Positions 6,058-14,344 of a stretch of 22,274 nt of DNA are shown here, piece after piece. The stretch is taken from contig CAYJPM010000012.1 in NCBI GenBank assembly GCA_964372145.1, forward strand, positions 1-22,274. Direction: 5' to 3'. The notes under the pieces are model-generated. The model was not told where the DNA came from and made no database searches. It was given only the letters and a program-made list of their open reading frames with translations. Position 1 is the stretch's first letter. Every line of letters starts with the position of its first letter. Source of the stretch: CAKOSP01 sp964372145 (GTDB lineage Bacteria > Bacillota_I > Bacilli_A > RF39 > UBA660). The position numbers were made by a program, and so were the translations under genes.

Positions 6058-7038
6058 TTATTTAGTTTCTGCACTTTTATATAATGCACAAGCATTATCT
6101 AATTCCTTTAATAATTTATTTATATCTGATTTATTTTTAATTCTACATCCAGAGGCATATTTATGACCTCCACCATTGTAATTAGACGCTATTGTATTAA
6201 TAACAGGTCCTCTACTTCTTATATTTATTTTATAAATACTATTTCTTTCATCAAAAGTTATAAAACACCAACATAATAATTCTTTAATAAAGTAAAAATC
6301 ATTTACCATGTTAGATGGAGTTGAAGCATCAACACTATATTTTTTTAAAGTTTCTGGTGTTATTTCAACAGAACCAAAATTATTATCAGTAATATCTAAA
6401 GTAGCAATTAAATAAGAATAAAACTTTAATTCATGAAAACTTCTCTCATATAAATTATCATAACTAGCAACAAAGTTAAATGGATATTTTTTAAGTAGAT
6501 TAGTCACTGTTTCAAATGTACTTACACTAGTATTACTAAGTAAGAATCTATCACTATCAAATACCATACCTAAAAACAAAGTTTCAGCTATTTTAGCATC
6601 CATTTTCATTTTACTATTTAGTAAATAATTTACTATCATTTCACATGCACTAGACTTTGCATCATCAGTCCAATCAACATCACCCATGATATCTTCAGCT
6701 GGATGATGATCGATTTTTAAAATAGCATCATATTTTAAATCTTCTATTCCGTCTATTCTAGCAAAGTTAGGTACATCTGTAACAATAAGTAATGCACCTT
6801 CTAATGAATCATAATTATCTATTTTATCTAAAGCACCTAAATATCTAAATTTAGCCACACCCGCTCCTACTGCATATACTTCCTTTTCAGGAAATGTTAA
6901 TTTAATAGCGTCTCTTAAACCAATTTGAGATGCTATCGCATCAGGATCTGGTCCTACATGTCTAGCAAGTACAATTTTATTATATTTTTTTATTATTCTA
7001 AAAATATCTTTAAATATGTCTTGTTTACTTCCAAACAT
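6058..7038 (-). CDS. nrnA: Bifunctional oligoribonuclease/PAP phosphatase NrnA (DHH family)
   Basis: A 326-residue DHH/DHHA1 phosphoesterase, the Firmicute nanoRNase that degrades very short RNAs and removes the 3' phosphate from adenosine 3',5'-bisphosphate. Motif I is ARHVGPDPDAIAS at about 20-32, motif II is VTDVPN near 87-92, the DHH motif is KIDHHPAED at about 108-116, and a conserved Asp follows at the DSDR near residue 166. The C-terminal DHHA1 domain has the substrate-binding GGGHKYASG at about 290-298. All catalytic residues appear intact. Its ATG overlaps the ackA stop by one base (TAATG), with a GGAG site inside the ackA end, so it is translationally coupled. Cytoplasmic; helps finish mRNA decay. 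Confidence 0.92.
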   Translation of the reverse strand: MFGSKQDIFKDIFRIIKKYNKIVLARHVGPDPDAIASQIGLRDAIKLTFPEKEVYAVGAGVAKFRYLGALDKIDNYDSLEGALLIVTDVPNFARIDGIEDLKYDAILKIDHHPAEDIMGDVDWTDDAKSSACEMIVNYLLNSKMKMDAKIAETLFLGMVFDSDRFLLSNTSVSTFETVTNLLKKYPFNFVASYDNLYERSFHELKFYSYLIATLDITDNNFGSVEITPETLKKYSVDASTPSNMVNDFYFIKELLCWCFITFDERNSIYKINIRSRGPVINTIASNYNGGGHKYASGCRIKNKSDINKLLKELDNACALYKSAETK

Positions 7039-8213
7039 TATTTTAACTCCATTACTTCTAATGCTATCATTAACTCCTCATTAGTTGGAACAACATATAC
7101 TGGTATTTTAGAATCATCTGTTGATATTTTTCCAAATTCACCAAATACTTTATTTCCTTCTTCATCTAAATTAATTCCTAAAGATTTAATTTTTTCAACA
7201 GTATATTTTCTTAATAATGAAGATTTTTCTCCAATACCTGCTGTAAATAAAATTACATCTGCTCCATTTAATTTATTATTGTACATAGCTATATAATTTG
7301 CAATTCTTTGCGCAAACATTTTTTGTGCTAAAATACATCTTTCATTTCCTTCAGTAGCACCTTTTTCTAAATCTCTAGCATCTGATCCTACACCACTTAT
7401 CGCATGAAGTCCACTTTGTTTGTTTAAGTCATTAGTAATTTCTGATACAGTTTTACCAGTTTCTTTACACATATATTCAATTATACTAGGATCTATATCT
7501 CCAGATCTAGTACCCATCATAACACCAGCAAGAGGTGTTAATCCCATAGATGTATCAACTACTTTACCACCTTCAATCGCAGCTAAAGATGCTCCATTAC
7601 CTATATGACAAGTAATAACTTTTAAATCATTATTATCTAATTTATCACATATAACCTTATTTACATATTTATGACTAGTTCCATGAAAACCATATTTTCT
7701 TACATGATGATTAGTATACCATTCATAAGGAACTGGATATAAATAATTTTCTTCTTCCATAGTTGCATGAAATGCTGTATCAAATACTGCAACATTTATA
7801 ATGTTTGGTAGTTTACTCATAAATGCTTCAATACCCATTAAATTAGCAGGATTATGAAGTGGTGCTAAATTAGTAAATTTTTTCATTCTAGTAATAACTT
7901 CTTCATTAAGTACTACTGATTTATTAAATTCATCCCCACCATGAACAACTCTGTGTCCTACTCCATCTATTTCATCTAAAGATTTAATTATTCCTAAATT
8001 AACAAACTCTTCCATTAAAATAGATACCGCTACAGAATGATCCTTAAGATCTACTTCTTTTTCTATTTTCTTTCCATCAAACTTAAAAGAATAAAAACTC
8101 TTATCTAAACCTATTCTTTCAAAATTTCCACTTGCTATTGTTTTTTCTTCAGGTAATTCAATTAAAGTAAATTTAAGTGAAGAACTACCTGCATTGATTG
8201 CCATTATTTTCAT
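7038..8213 (-). CDS. ackA: Acetate kinase
   Basis: A 391-residue acetate kinase, converting acetyl phosphate and ADP to acetate and ATP. The ASKHA-fold signatures are clear: MAINAGSSSLKFTL at the N-terminus (Asn7 site), GHRVVHGG near 87-94, the VFDTAFHATM segment, YGFHGTSHKYV, CHIGNGASLAAI and FTAGIGEKS near the C-terminus. Length is typical (about 390-400). No phosphotransacetylase gene is next to it; it heads a unit with nrnA and recX instead, so a functional link is not obvious. An AGGAGAG ribosome site and a TATAAT box lie upstream. In an anaerobe with class III ribonucleotide reductase this enzyme would be a main route of substrate-level ATP formation. Confidence 0.96.
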   Translation of the reverse strand: MKIMAINAGSSSLKFTLIELPEEKTIASGNFERIGLDKSFYSFKFDGKKIEKEVDLKDHSVAVSILMEEFVNLGIIKSLDEIDGVGHRVVHGGDEFNKSVVLNEEVITRMKKFTNLAPLHNPANLMGIEAFMSKLPNIINVAVFDTAFHATMEEENYLYPVPYEWYTNHHVRKYGFHGTSHKYVNKVICDKLDNNDLKVITCHIGNGASLAAIEGGKVVDTSMGLTPLAGVMMGTRSGDIDPSIIEYMCKETGKTVSEITNDLNKQSGLHAISGVGSDARDLEKGATEGNERCILAQKMFAQRIANYIAMYNNKLNGADVILFTAGIGEKSSLLRKYTVEKIKSLGINLDEEGNKVFGEFGKISTDDSKIPVYVVPTNEELMIALEVMELK

Positions 8214-8233
8214 ATTTTTTCTCTCCTACTACA

Positions 8234-8262
8234 ATTATACAAAAATTAACTAAATTAATCTA
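8234..8262 (-). promoter_or_regulatory. Probable sigma-A promoter of ackA-nrnA-recX
   Basis: On the minus strand a perfect TATAAT (8239-8234) with TAGATT (8262-8257) 17 bases upstream; the -35 is weak. It lies between the terminator of the preceding surface-protein gene and the ackA ribosome site. Confidence 0.45.
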
Positions 8263-8299
8263 TACAAAAACACAATATTTATCAATATTATTAAATATC

Positions 8300-8328
8300 A
8301 AAAAAAAACAGAGTATAAATTACTCTGT
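8300..8328 (-). terminator. Intrinsic terminator of the BspA-type surface protein gene
   Basis: On the minus strand ACAGAGTA/TACTCTGT, a perfect 8-base stem with a 5-base loop and eight T after it. The gene's TAA stop lies in the arm and loop. Confidence 0.85.
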
Positions 8329-9888
8329 CGGTACAAATGTTGCATTACTTGTTAAACTAGTATCAGTATTAAGTGCATCAGCATCTACTTGTGTTTTAGC
8401 ATATTGATTTCCAACTAATGGAACATTATAAAACATACTCGATTTACTAGTTACATTACTCATATCAAAACTTGATAAATTTAATTCAGTTAAACTAATA
8501 TTATTAAAAAACATGCTATCCATACTAGTTACATTAGATGTATTAAAATTTGATAAATTTAAAGATTCTAATGATCTAGTTGACTTGAACATACTACCCA
8601 TATTAGTTACTTTAGATGTATCAAACGATGAAACATTTAAAATTTTTAAATTATGCATATCATTAAACATACTCATTGTAGACACAACATTACTTGTATC
8701 AAAATTTGTGAGATCTAATTCAGTTAATTTCTTAACACCTTGAAACATAAATGATGTATAAGTAACATTAGAAGTATTAAAACTAGAAATATTTAACTCA
8801 GTTAAATTACTCATATTTTCAAATAAAGATAACATTAATACAACATTAGATGTATCAAAACTCGATAAATCCAAAGAAGTTAACTCGGTTAAATTTGCAA
8901 ACATAGATTGCATACTATCTACATTACTTGTGTCATACCACTCATTAAATTCTAATGTCTTTACTTTCGTAAAATCACGAAAAGTACCAAACTGACTACT
9001 GTTAGCCATAATTAATCTATCAGATTGAATATGTAGTATTATTTCTTCACCTACTTCTTCAATATATCCTACTATTGATTCATTTTTAGCTTCAGATAAA
9101 TCAAATTTAGTCAATGCTGTCTCATAATCAGATAATATTTCTTTCCCTAATACAATCTTAGTAACGGAATCTCTATAACCAGAATCTTTTAAATTATTAT
9201 TAAATGCAAGACCTGTTATCATTTTATTTATAACTAACTTATCTTTTGTAAGTATATATTCTGCTTCTAATACTTTACCTTCATTTTTCATTTGATTAGT
9301 ACTTAAATTAACAAATGTAATCTCTGCACTCCAATTTTGTGTAGTTCCATCTGTAGAACTATTTGTTGATATACTATAATCTTCTGATATTTTTATTAGT
9401 CCTCTAGTTCTTGTTATATCAAATCCTGTAAGTGTTTCTCCTGTTGATGCATCTACTATCGTCTTATATTCAAATCCTTCTATTGAAGTAACTTCATTTC
9501 CATTTGGATCAATTATTTTTATAAGTAATTCTGCTACTGTATTATCTACTGTATACTCAAAAGTATTTTTAGATATATCAAAATATACATTGTATGTATC
9601 AGTTGCACTTCCTGTTTCTGAACCTGCGATTAAAGTAGCAGTAGAATTAGTCACAGAAGATAAACTTCCATCACCTTCAGCAAAGTTTTCTATAGTAGCG
9701 TATATATTAAGTTCATTACCTGCTGTAAATATTAATTTCTCAGATACTTCAGAACCTATAGTAGCTTCAGTTATCGCTGGATTACCTGGTCCAGATACAT
9801 AATAACCAAATGACAAAGCAAATAAAGCCACTAATAATATAGCGACTATAATTAACAATATATTTCTTTTAGACATATTTAATTTCAT
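8320..9888 (-). CDS. BspA-type leucine-rich-repeat surface protein (DUF285)
   Basis: A 522-residue surface protein with three parts. Residues 10-31 form an N-terminal membrane anchor or signal segment (LLIIVAILLVALFALSFGYY). Residues 32 to about 215 form a beta-rich module shared with the protein at 14345-15961. After a linker, residues 318-490 hold seven tandem 26-residue repeats of the type FDTSNVTxMxSMFxNxxxLTELxLSS, the DUF285/BspA leucine-rich repeat found in host-associated bacteria and often linked to adhesion. There is no LPXTG sorting motif and no lipobox, so anchoring is presumably by the N-terminal helix. It has its own extended -10 promoter and terminator. The start is supported by an AAGGAT site; an in-frame ATG at residue 5 is less well placed. 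Ligand unknown. Confidence 0.88.
   Translation of the reverse strand: MKLNMSKRNILLIIVAILLVALFALSFGYYVSGPGNPAITEATIGSEVSEKLIFTAGNELNIYATIENFAEGDGSLSSVTNSTATLIAGSETGSATDTYNVYFDISKNTFEYTVDNTVAELLIKIIDPNGNEVTSIEGFEYKTIVDASTGETLTGFDITRTRGLIKISEDYSISTNSSTDGTTQNWSAEITFVNLSTNQMKNEGKVLEAEYILTKDKLVINKMITGLAFNNNLKDSGYRDSVTKIVLGKEILSDYETALTKFDLSEAKNESIVGYIEEVGEEIILHIQSDRLIMANSSQFGTFRDFTKVKTLEFNEWYDTSNVDSMQSMFANLTELTSLDLSSFDTSNVVLMLSLFENMSNLTELNISSFNTSNVTYTSFMFQGVKKLTELDLTNFDTSNVVSTMSMFNDMHNLKILNVSSFDTSKVTNMGSMFKSTRSLESLNLSNFNTSNVTSMDSMFFNNISLTELNLSSFDMSNVTSKSSMFYNVPLVGNQYAKTQVDADALNTDTSLTSNATFVPTE
8419..8937 (-). repeat. Seven 78-base coding repeats (26-residue BspA repeats)
   Basis: Within the 522-residue surface protein the motif F/Y-D/N-T/M-S-N/K-V recurs at residues 318, 344, 370, 396, 422, 448 and 474, exactly 26 residues (78 bases) apart, without any indel. 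The copies differ at many positions, so the array is diverged rather than freshly expanded. Confidence 0.85.
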
Positions 9889-9911
9889 ATTATTTTATCC
9901 TTATAATAAAT

Positions 9912-9940
9912 ATTATAACATATAAAAAATAACCAAACAA
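9912..9940 (-). promoter_or_regulatory. Sigma-A promoter of the BspA-type gene
   Basis: On the minus strand TTGTTT (9940-9935), a 17-base spacer and a perfect TATAAT (9917-9912) with TGT before it as an extended -10. The -35 directly abuts the stop codon of the upstream 57-residue ORF. Confidence 0.65.
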
Positions 9941-10114
9941 TTACTTTTTATTATTTTGATTAGTATGTGTTATATTATATTCAATATTAGTATTAGCTTT
10001 AGCATTAGAATATATATTATATCCATATGGATTAGAATATTCACTTCTTAATTTATCTTTTCTATTAGTTAATTCTATATCAAAACCTTTATACATATAT
10101 ACTTCTTCATTCAT
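9941..10114 (-). CDS. Small ORF, 57 residues, unrecognised
   Basis: A possible gene for a 57-residue hydrophilic protein rich in Asn, Tyr and Lys, beginning MNEEVYMYKGFDIELTNRK and ending NNKK. It has no membrane segment or known motif; the C-terminal half (GYNIYSNAKANTNIEYN) looks low in complexity. Support for translation is an AGGTGAT ribosome site 7 bases before the ATG and the way it fills the space between thiI and the next promoter exactly. Against it is that the ribosome site lies in the downstream arm of the thiI terminator hairpin, so it would be hidden in read-through transcripts, and I see no separate promoter. It could be a small real gene or chance open sequence. Confidence 0.45.
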   Translation of the reverse strand: MNEEVYMYKGFDIELTNRKDKLRSEYSNPYGYNIYSNAKANTNIEYNITHTNQNNKK

Positions 10115-10147
10115 AAAAAAATCACCTAATACTATTATGAGTGATTT
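10115..10147 (-). terminator. Intrinsic terminator after thiI
   Basis: On the minus strand AAATCACT pairs with GGTGATTT (one G-U pair) around a 13-base loop, with four more T after it. The downstream arm includes the ribosome site of the 57-residue ORF. Confidence 0.6.
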
Positions 10148-10155
10148 AATTTATT

Positions 10156-11334
10156 TTATAATAAATTTTCAAATTTATTAATATTATTTAATTTTATATA
10201 CTCACTAGTATATACAGCTTCTTTAATCATTTCTTCAAAATCAATTAACTTTTCATACTCTCTAGCTAAATTAATATCTGGATTTATAACTGGATGTTTA
10301 GGAACAAATATTGTACAACAATCTTCAAATGGTTCAATACTTATATCATAAGTACCTATTTTTTTAGATATTTCAATAATTTCTAACTTATCTAAACACG
10401 CTACTGGTCTAATCACAGGCATCTTTATTACTTCATTAATACATTTCATACTAGTTAAAGTTTGACTAGCAACCTGACCAATAGATTCCCCATTAATAAG
10501 TACATGACATTTATTTCTAAGAGCTATTCTTTCACTTATTCTATACATCATTCTTCTCATAATAGTAATCAAATATTCATGAGGTATATTCTTTAAAATA
10601 CTTTCTTGTATCTTAGTTAAATTTATAACATGAACTCCCACTTTAGGATCATATTCTTTAAGTACACTAGCAAGTCTTTTAACTTTATCTTTAGCCTTCT
10701 CACTAGTATGAGGAGGAGAATCAAAATATATACAATCTAAACTAATACCTCTTTTAATAGCTAAATAACCCGCTACTGGAGAATCTATTCCACCAGATAA
10801 CATAAGTAAAGATTTACCTTGGGTACCTACAGGGTATCCCCCTAATCCCTTTATTTTATCAAAATAAAATAAAGAGATATCTTTTCTTACTTCTACATTT
10901 ACTAATACTTCAGGAGTATGTACATCTACTTTAATATTATCAATATTTTTAAGTATATGCCCACCAACACTTCTAGATATATCCATGCTTTTCATAGGAT
11001 ATTCTTTATAATTTCTTTTAGTTTCTACTTTAAATGTTTTAAATTCTTTTTCTTTTAATTTATCAATTATATTATTTTTAATATCATCTAAATTATTATT
11101 ATCTAACATATAACCAATATTTATTTCATGTATTCCAAAAGTTTTATTAAGTACATCAAGTACTTTATCAAACTCATTAGTATCAATAAACATTCTTCCA
11201 TGATCATAATTAATATTAGCATCTATATCTTCTAATTTAAGTTCAATATTGTTTTTTAACTTCTTTAAAAAGAAACTAATATTATCTCCTTTTGTACTAA
11301 GTTCTCCATATTTAATTATAATTATTTTTTTCAT
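10156..11334 (-). CDS. thiI: tRNA 4-thiouridine synthase ThiI
   Basis: A 392-residue enzyme that activates U8 of tRNA with ATP and inserts sulfur to make 4-thiouridine; it can also serve thiamine synthesis. The N-terminal ferredoxin-like region (MKKIIIIKYGELSTKG) is followed by a THUMP domain (about 60-165) and the adenylating PP-loop LMLSGGIDSPVAGY at about 177-190. GESIGQVASQTL and the cysteine-bearing EPFEDCCTIFVPKHP near residue 340 are also typical. There is no C-terminal rhodanese domain, as in Bacillus, where the partner cysteine desulfurase NifZ delivers sulfur directly; that partner lies immediately upstream here. A GGTGAAG ribosome site precedes the ATG. A terminator and a possible extended -10 promoter separate it from nifS, so it may be partly independent. 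Confidence 0.94.
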   Translation of the reverse strand: MKKIIIIKYGELSTKGDNISFFLKKLKNNIELKLEDIDANINYDHGRMFIDTNEFDKVLDVLNKTFGIHEINIGYMLDNNNLDDIKNNIIDKLKEKEFKTFKVETKRNYKEYPMKSMDISRSVGGHILKNIDNIKVDVHTPEVLVNVEVRKDISLFYFDKIKGLGGYPVGTQGKSLLMLSGGIDSPVAGYLAIKRGISLDCIYFDSPPHTSEKAKDKVKRLASVLKEYDPKVGVHVINLTKIQESILKNIPHEYLITIMRRMMYRISERIALRNKCHVLINGESIGQVASQTLTSMKCINEVIKMPVIRPVACLDKLEIIEISKKIGTYDISIEPFEDCCTIFVPKHPVINPDINLAREYEKLIDFEEMIKEAVYTSEYIKLNNINKFENLL

Positions 11335-11354
11335 ACTTCTTCACCAACAAATGT

Positions 11355-11383
11355 ATTTTACCATAAAAAAACACTAAAAGAAA
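11355..11383 (-). promoter_or_regulatory. Possible extended -10 promoter of thiI
   Basis: On the minus strand TGG-TAAAAT (extended -10 with hexamer at 11360-11355) lies just after the nifS terminator; the -35 position (11383-11378, TTTCTT) is poor and falls inside the hairpin loop region. Confidence 0.35.
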
Positions 11384-11393
11384 CTTTTGTGTT
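11364..11393 (-). terminator. Intrinsic terminator after nifS
   Basis: On the minus strand AACAC-AAAAG pairs with CTTTT-A-GTGTT (one bulged A) around a 3-base loop, then seven T. The nifS TAA stop overlaps the first arm. Confidence 0.65.
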
Positions 11394-12519
11394 ATTTTAA
11401 ATTATTTAGTTTATCATAAGCCTCGTTAAAGAATTTTAAAAACCTATTTACTTCATCTAAAGTAGATAAATGTGATAAACATATTCTTATAGTATGTTTT
11501 GCTCTAATTACATCGTTATAAACTGCTAAAACAGATGTAGATATATCACCTGAAGAACATGCTGTATTAGTTCCTAAAAATACCTCATATTCATCCATTG
11601 CTCTTATAAAGGTTTCTGGTTTAATATTAAGTAAACTTACATTCAATATTTGAGGTATTGAATAACTAGTTTTATTTATCAAAATATCTTTTTTTAAAGA
11701 TAACTCTCCTACAATCTTTTCATTTAATCTATCAATATAATTAATTCTTTTATTTAAATCATTTTGTGATAATCTAAGAGCTTTAGATAATCCTACTATT
11801 AAAGGAAGAGGAACAGTTCCAGGTCTTAAATCATTTGCTTTACTACTTCCATATATTATAGGTGTTATATTAACCTTTTCATTTTTATAAAAAATACCTA
11901 TTCCCTTAGGACCATAAAACTTATGAGCAGATAAACTAGCTAAATCTACGTCTATTGTATTAATAGCAACTTTTCCTACTGCTTGAGTTATATCAGAATG
12001 AAAATAAGTATTATTATTTTCTTTTTTTATTACTTGTCTAATCATTTTTAAAGGCTGTCTAATACCAAGTTCAGAGTTAACAGCACATATACTAACAAGT
12101 ATAGTATCTTCTCTTATTAATGACTTCAAATCATTAAAATCAACTAATCCTTCAGCATTATTTTTAACATAACTTATATCAAATCCTATACTACTTAAAT
12201 AATCACATATAGCGTATATACTAGGATGTTCTAATTTAGAAGTAATAATATGTTTACCTTTATTGTGATTAGCCATAGCTACTCCTATCAAAGCCATATT
12301 ATTAGATTCTGTAGCTCCAGAAGTATATATAACTTCTTTTGTTTCACAAGCTAAAATAGAAGCAATTTGTTTATTTGCTTCTATATATAAATCATTAGCT
12401 TCTTTACCAAGTTTATTTAAAGAATTAGTATTACCTATAAAATCTTTTGTTGTTTTATTCATAGTATCAAGGACATCCAATGAAATTGGAGTAGTCGCAC
12501 TGTAATCAAAATATATCAT
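11392..12519 (-). CDS. nifS: Cysteine desulfurase (NifZ/IscS type), sulfur donor for ThiI
   Basis: A 375-residue PLP enzyme that takes sulfur from cysteine and carries it as a persulfide. It begins IYFDYSATTPI as the family does, has the cofactor-stacking His98 (SKLEHPS), the Schiff-base Lys200 in SLSAHKFYGPKG, and the persulfide Cys321 in GTNTACSSGD. The active-site loop is of the longer, ThiI/IscU-serving group rather than SufS. The order ezrA-this gene-thiI is the same as ezrA-nifZ-thiI in Bacillus subtilis, where NifZ is the dedicated donor for tRNA thiolation; I therefore favour that role over iron-sulfur cluster assembly. Its ATG overlaps the ezrA stop by one base (TAATG), with GAGGAG inside the ezrA end, so translation is coupled. 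Confidence 0.92.
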   Translation of the reverse strand: MIYFDYSATTPISLDVLDTMNKTTKDFIGNTNSLNKLGKEANDLYIEANKQIASILACETKEVIYTSGATESNNMALIGVAMANHNKGKHIITSKLEHPSIYAICDYLSSIGFDISYVKNNAEGLVDFNDLKSLIREDTILVSICAVNSELGIRQPLKMIRQVIKKENNNTYFHSDITQAVGKVAINTIDVDLASLSAHKFYGPKGIGIFYKNEKVNITPIIYGSSKANDLRPGTVPLPLIVGLSKALRLSQNDLNKRINYIDRLNEKIVGELSLKKDILINKTSYSIPQILNVSLLNIKPETFIRAMDEYEVFLGTNTACSSGDISTSVLAVYNDVIRAKHTIRICLSHLSTLDEVNRFLKFFNEAYDKLNNLK

Positions 12520-14231
12520 TATTTATACTCCTCTAGTAGTCTTTTATGTATGCCAGGTTCAACAATGTTAATTGCACTTATAGCATTCTCTAAACTGTTT
12601 TTAAAATTACCTTTATTAAATAAATTTTCTGCTTTAACTAAACCAAAATCAACTTCTTTATTAACAACTCTATATCTATTTCCATATACAATTGCAGCTT
12701 CAGCCATTCTAGCAGTTTTAATATTTTCATTTATTGTATTATATACTTTTAATACTAAATCTCTAGCAGTGTCAACTCTAGTATTAAGTATTTTTATTGA
12801 TAAAGGTCTTCGATCAAGTTCATCACTCATTATATCAATAGCTTGCATAGCTTCAGCAAGTTCCACATAATAATTTTTAGGTATTATAGGCATTTTAAAT
12901 GTCCTTACTTTTTCTTTAGTACTAAACAAAATATCATTAATTTCAGCAAGTTGTTCTCTAGCTCTTTTCTCATCATCTTTTAGACTTTCTAAAGTTCTTA
13001 TCGCAGCATTTAATTTTTCTTCTGTTTTTAAAAGTTTAACACTTAATATTTCCATTTCTTTTGCAAGTTTACTATAAGCAAAAGTTCTATTCCTATGAAG
13101 TTCTATAATTCTTTCATAAGCATTTCTTACAAAATCTAATTCATTTTTAATTTCATATATAACGCTTGCATCATCATCAGTTAAATCATAACTATATTTT
13201 ATATCATCTATTTTTTTTAATAATTCATTATTTCTTTTTTCAAGTTTTGATGATTTAACAATTAATGTTGTATAATCTTCAAAAACTCTTTTAGCAACTT
13301 TTTCTTTTTCAAAGTCACTTATTAAAGAATCAAAATAATCATATATTGTTTTAAGTTCAAATAAAGAATCTTCAATATTAAGAACATTAAGTCTTTGAAA
13401 AACATCTATAATCTTTTTTTCTGCTTCTTCTTTATTATAATCAATATTTAAATAATCTAAATTATATCCAGTACCTTCAAGTTTATTTTGTAAATACACT
13501 ACTTCATTTATCTTTTTCGGAATTAAATTCTTACCCAAAGAAACTATAGATTTTGTTTCTTCAATAACAAGTTTTAAATTACCAACAATATCACCAATAG
13601 CTTTTACAATTTTACCAACTTCATTGTAATCATTTTTTTCCATCAATATTTCAAAAGAACTAAATAATTTATCAACGTTTTCAAACTGAAGTTCAATTGG
13701 AACTTGTATGATTTCATAATTATCAATATTATCATTATATATATTTTGTATATCTCTGTATTCTGCTTTTAATTTTGTAATAGTTTCCCTATTACGTTCT
13801 TCACTTAATGTAACTTCTTTTATTTCTTCAAGTAAAAATTCAGATTTAGTTTTAATTTTATTTAAATTAAGTTCACAATCAAATATTACTTTTTTTAATT
13901 CTTTATAATTTTTATCAACAAATAAAGTTTCTATTTCATCAATATCATTTGCTATAGTTGCTAAATCTTTTTCTTTAATATTATTAAAATTTTCTTTCCA
14001 CATTTCAAATTTTTCTTTTAGATCATCATTGTTTACTAATGCTTCCAGTTTATTAAGTTCAGAAAGAATTGATGCAGATATAATTAAATTTTTTTCACGT
14101 TCTAGGCTTTCAATTTGGCCTTTAAACTTTTTCTTAATTCTTTTATTTACCAGCATTAAAACAACAATTATAGATATAATTGATAATACATAATAAGCCA
14201 TCGAAATAAGTAAAAACGTTTCTCTTTCCAA
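12519..14231 (-). CDS. ezrA: Septation ring formation regulator EzrA
   Basis: A 570-residue division protein that restrains FtsZ ring formation away from midcell and links to wall synthesis. One N-terminal transmembrane helix (about 8-28) is followed by a basic patch (NKRIKKKFKG) and then almost entirely coiled-coil spectrin-like helices. The early motif EMWKENFNNI near residue 77 is typical of the family, and length matches (about 560-570). The start is TTG at 14231, chosen because a GGGTGA ribosome site lies 6 bases upstream and no ATG is better placed. The gene order with nifS and thiI is that of Bacillus. A promoter with extended -10 lies upstream. Topology is membrane-anchored with the coiled coil in the cytoplasm. 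Confidence 0.93.
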   Translation of the reverse strand: MERETFLLISMAYYVLSIISIIVVLMLVNKRIKKKFKGQIESLEREKNLIISASILSELNKLEALVNNDDLKEKFEMWKENFNNIKEKDLATIANDIDEIETLFVDKNYKELKKVIFDCELNLNKIKTKSEFLLEEIKEVTLSEERNRETITKLKAEYRDIQNIYNDNIDNYEIIQVPIELQFENVDKLFSSFEILMEKNDYNEVGKIVKAIGDIVGNLKLVIEETKSIVSLGKNLIPKKINEVVYLQNKLEGTGYNLDYLNIDYNKEEAEKKIIDVFQRLNVLNIEDSLFELKTIYDYFDSLISDFEKEKVAKRVFEDYTTLIVKSSKLEKRNNELLKKIDDIKYSYDLTDDDASVIYEIKNELDFVRNAYERIIELHRNRTFAYSKLAKEMEILSVKLLKTEEKLNAAIRTLESLKDDEKRAREQLAEINDILFSTKEKVRTFKMPIIPKNYYVELAEAMQAIDIMSDELDRRPLSIKILNTRVDTARDLVLKVYNTINENIKTARMAEAAIVYGNRYRVVNKEVDFGLVKAENLFNKGNFKNSLENAISAINIVEPGIHKRLLEEYK

Positions 14232-14253
14232 ATTTATTCACCCTACTAAATAT

Positions 14254-14282
14254 ATTTTATCATAATTTATATTATTTTTGAA
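14254..14282 (-). promoter_or_regulatory. Sigma-A promoter of ezrA-nifS-thiI
   Basis: On the minus strand TTCAAA (14282-14277), a 17-base spacer and TAAAAT (14259-14254) with TGA before it as an extended -10. It lies between the terminator of the upstream surface-protein gene and the ezrA ribosome site. Confidence 0.5.
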
Positions 14283-14311
14283 GTTTATATAAAAAGTTTA
14301 CAAATATATTA

Positions 14312-14344
14312 AAATAAAAAATATTAAGACATAATCTTAATATT
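14312..14344 (-). terminator. Intrinsic terminator of the second surface protein gene
   Basis: On the minus strand a perfect 10-base stem AATATTAAGA/TCTTAATATT with a 5-base loop and a T-rich tail, immediately after the stop codon at 14347-14345. Confidence 0.75.

Noticed and set aside
6925..7608. Plus-strand open frames across nrnA and ackA
   Set aside because: They lie antisense to two conserved enzymes and have no ribosome site or recognisable domain.
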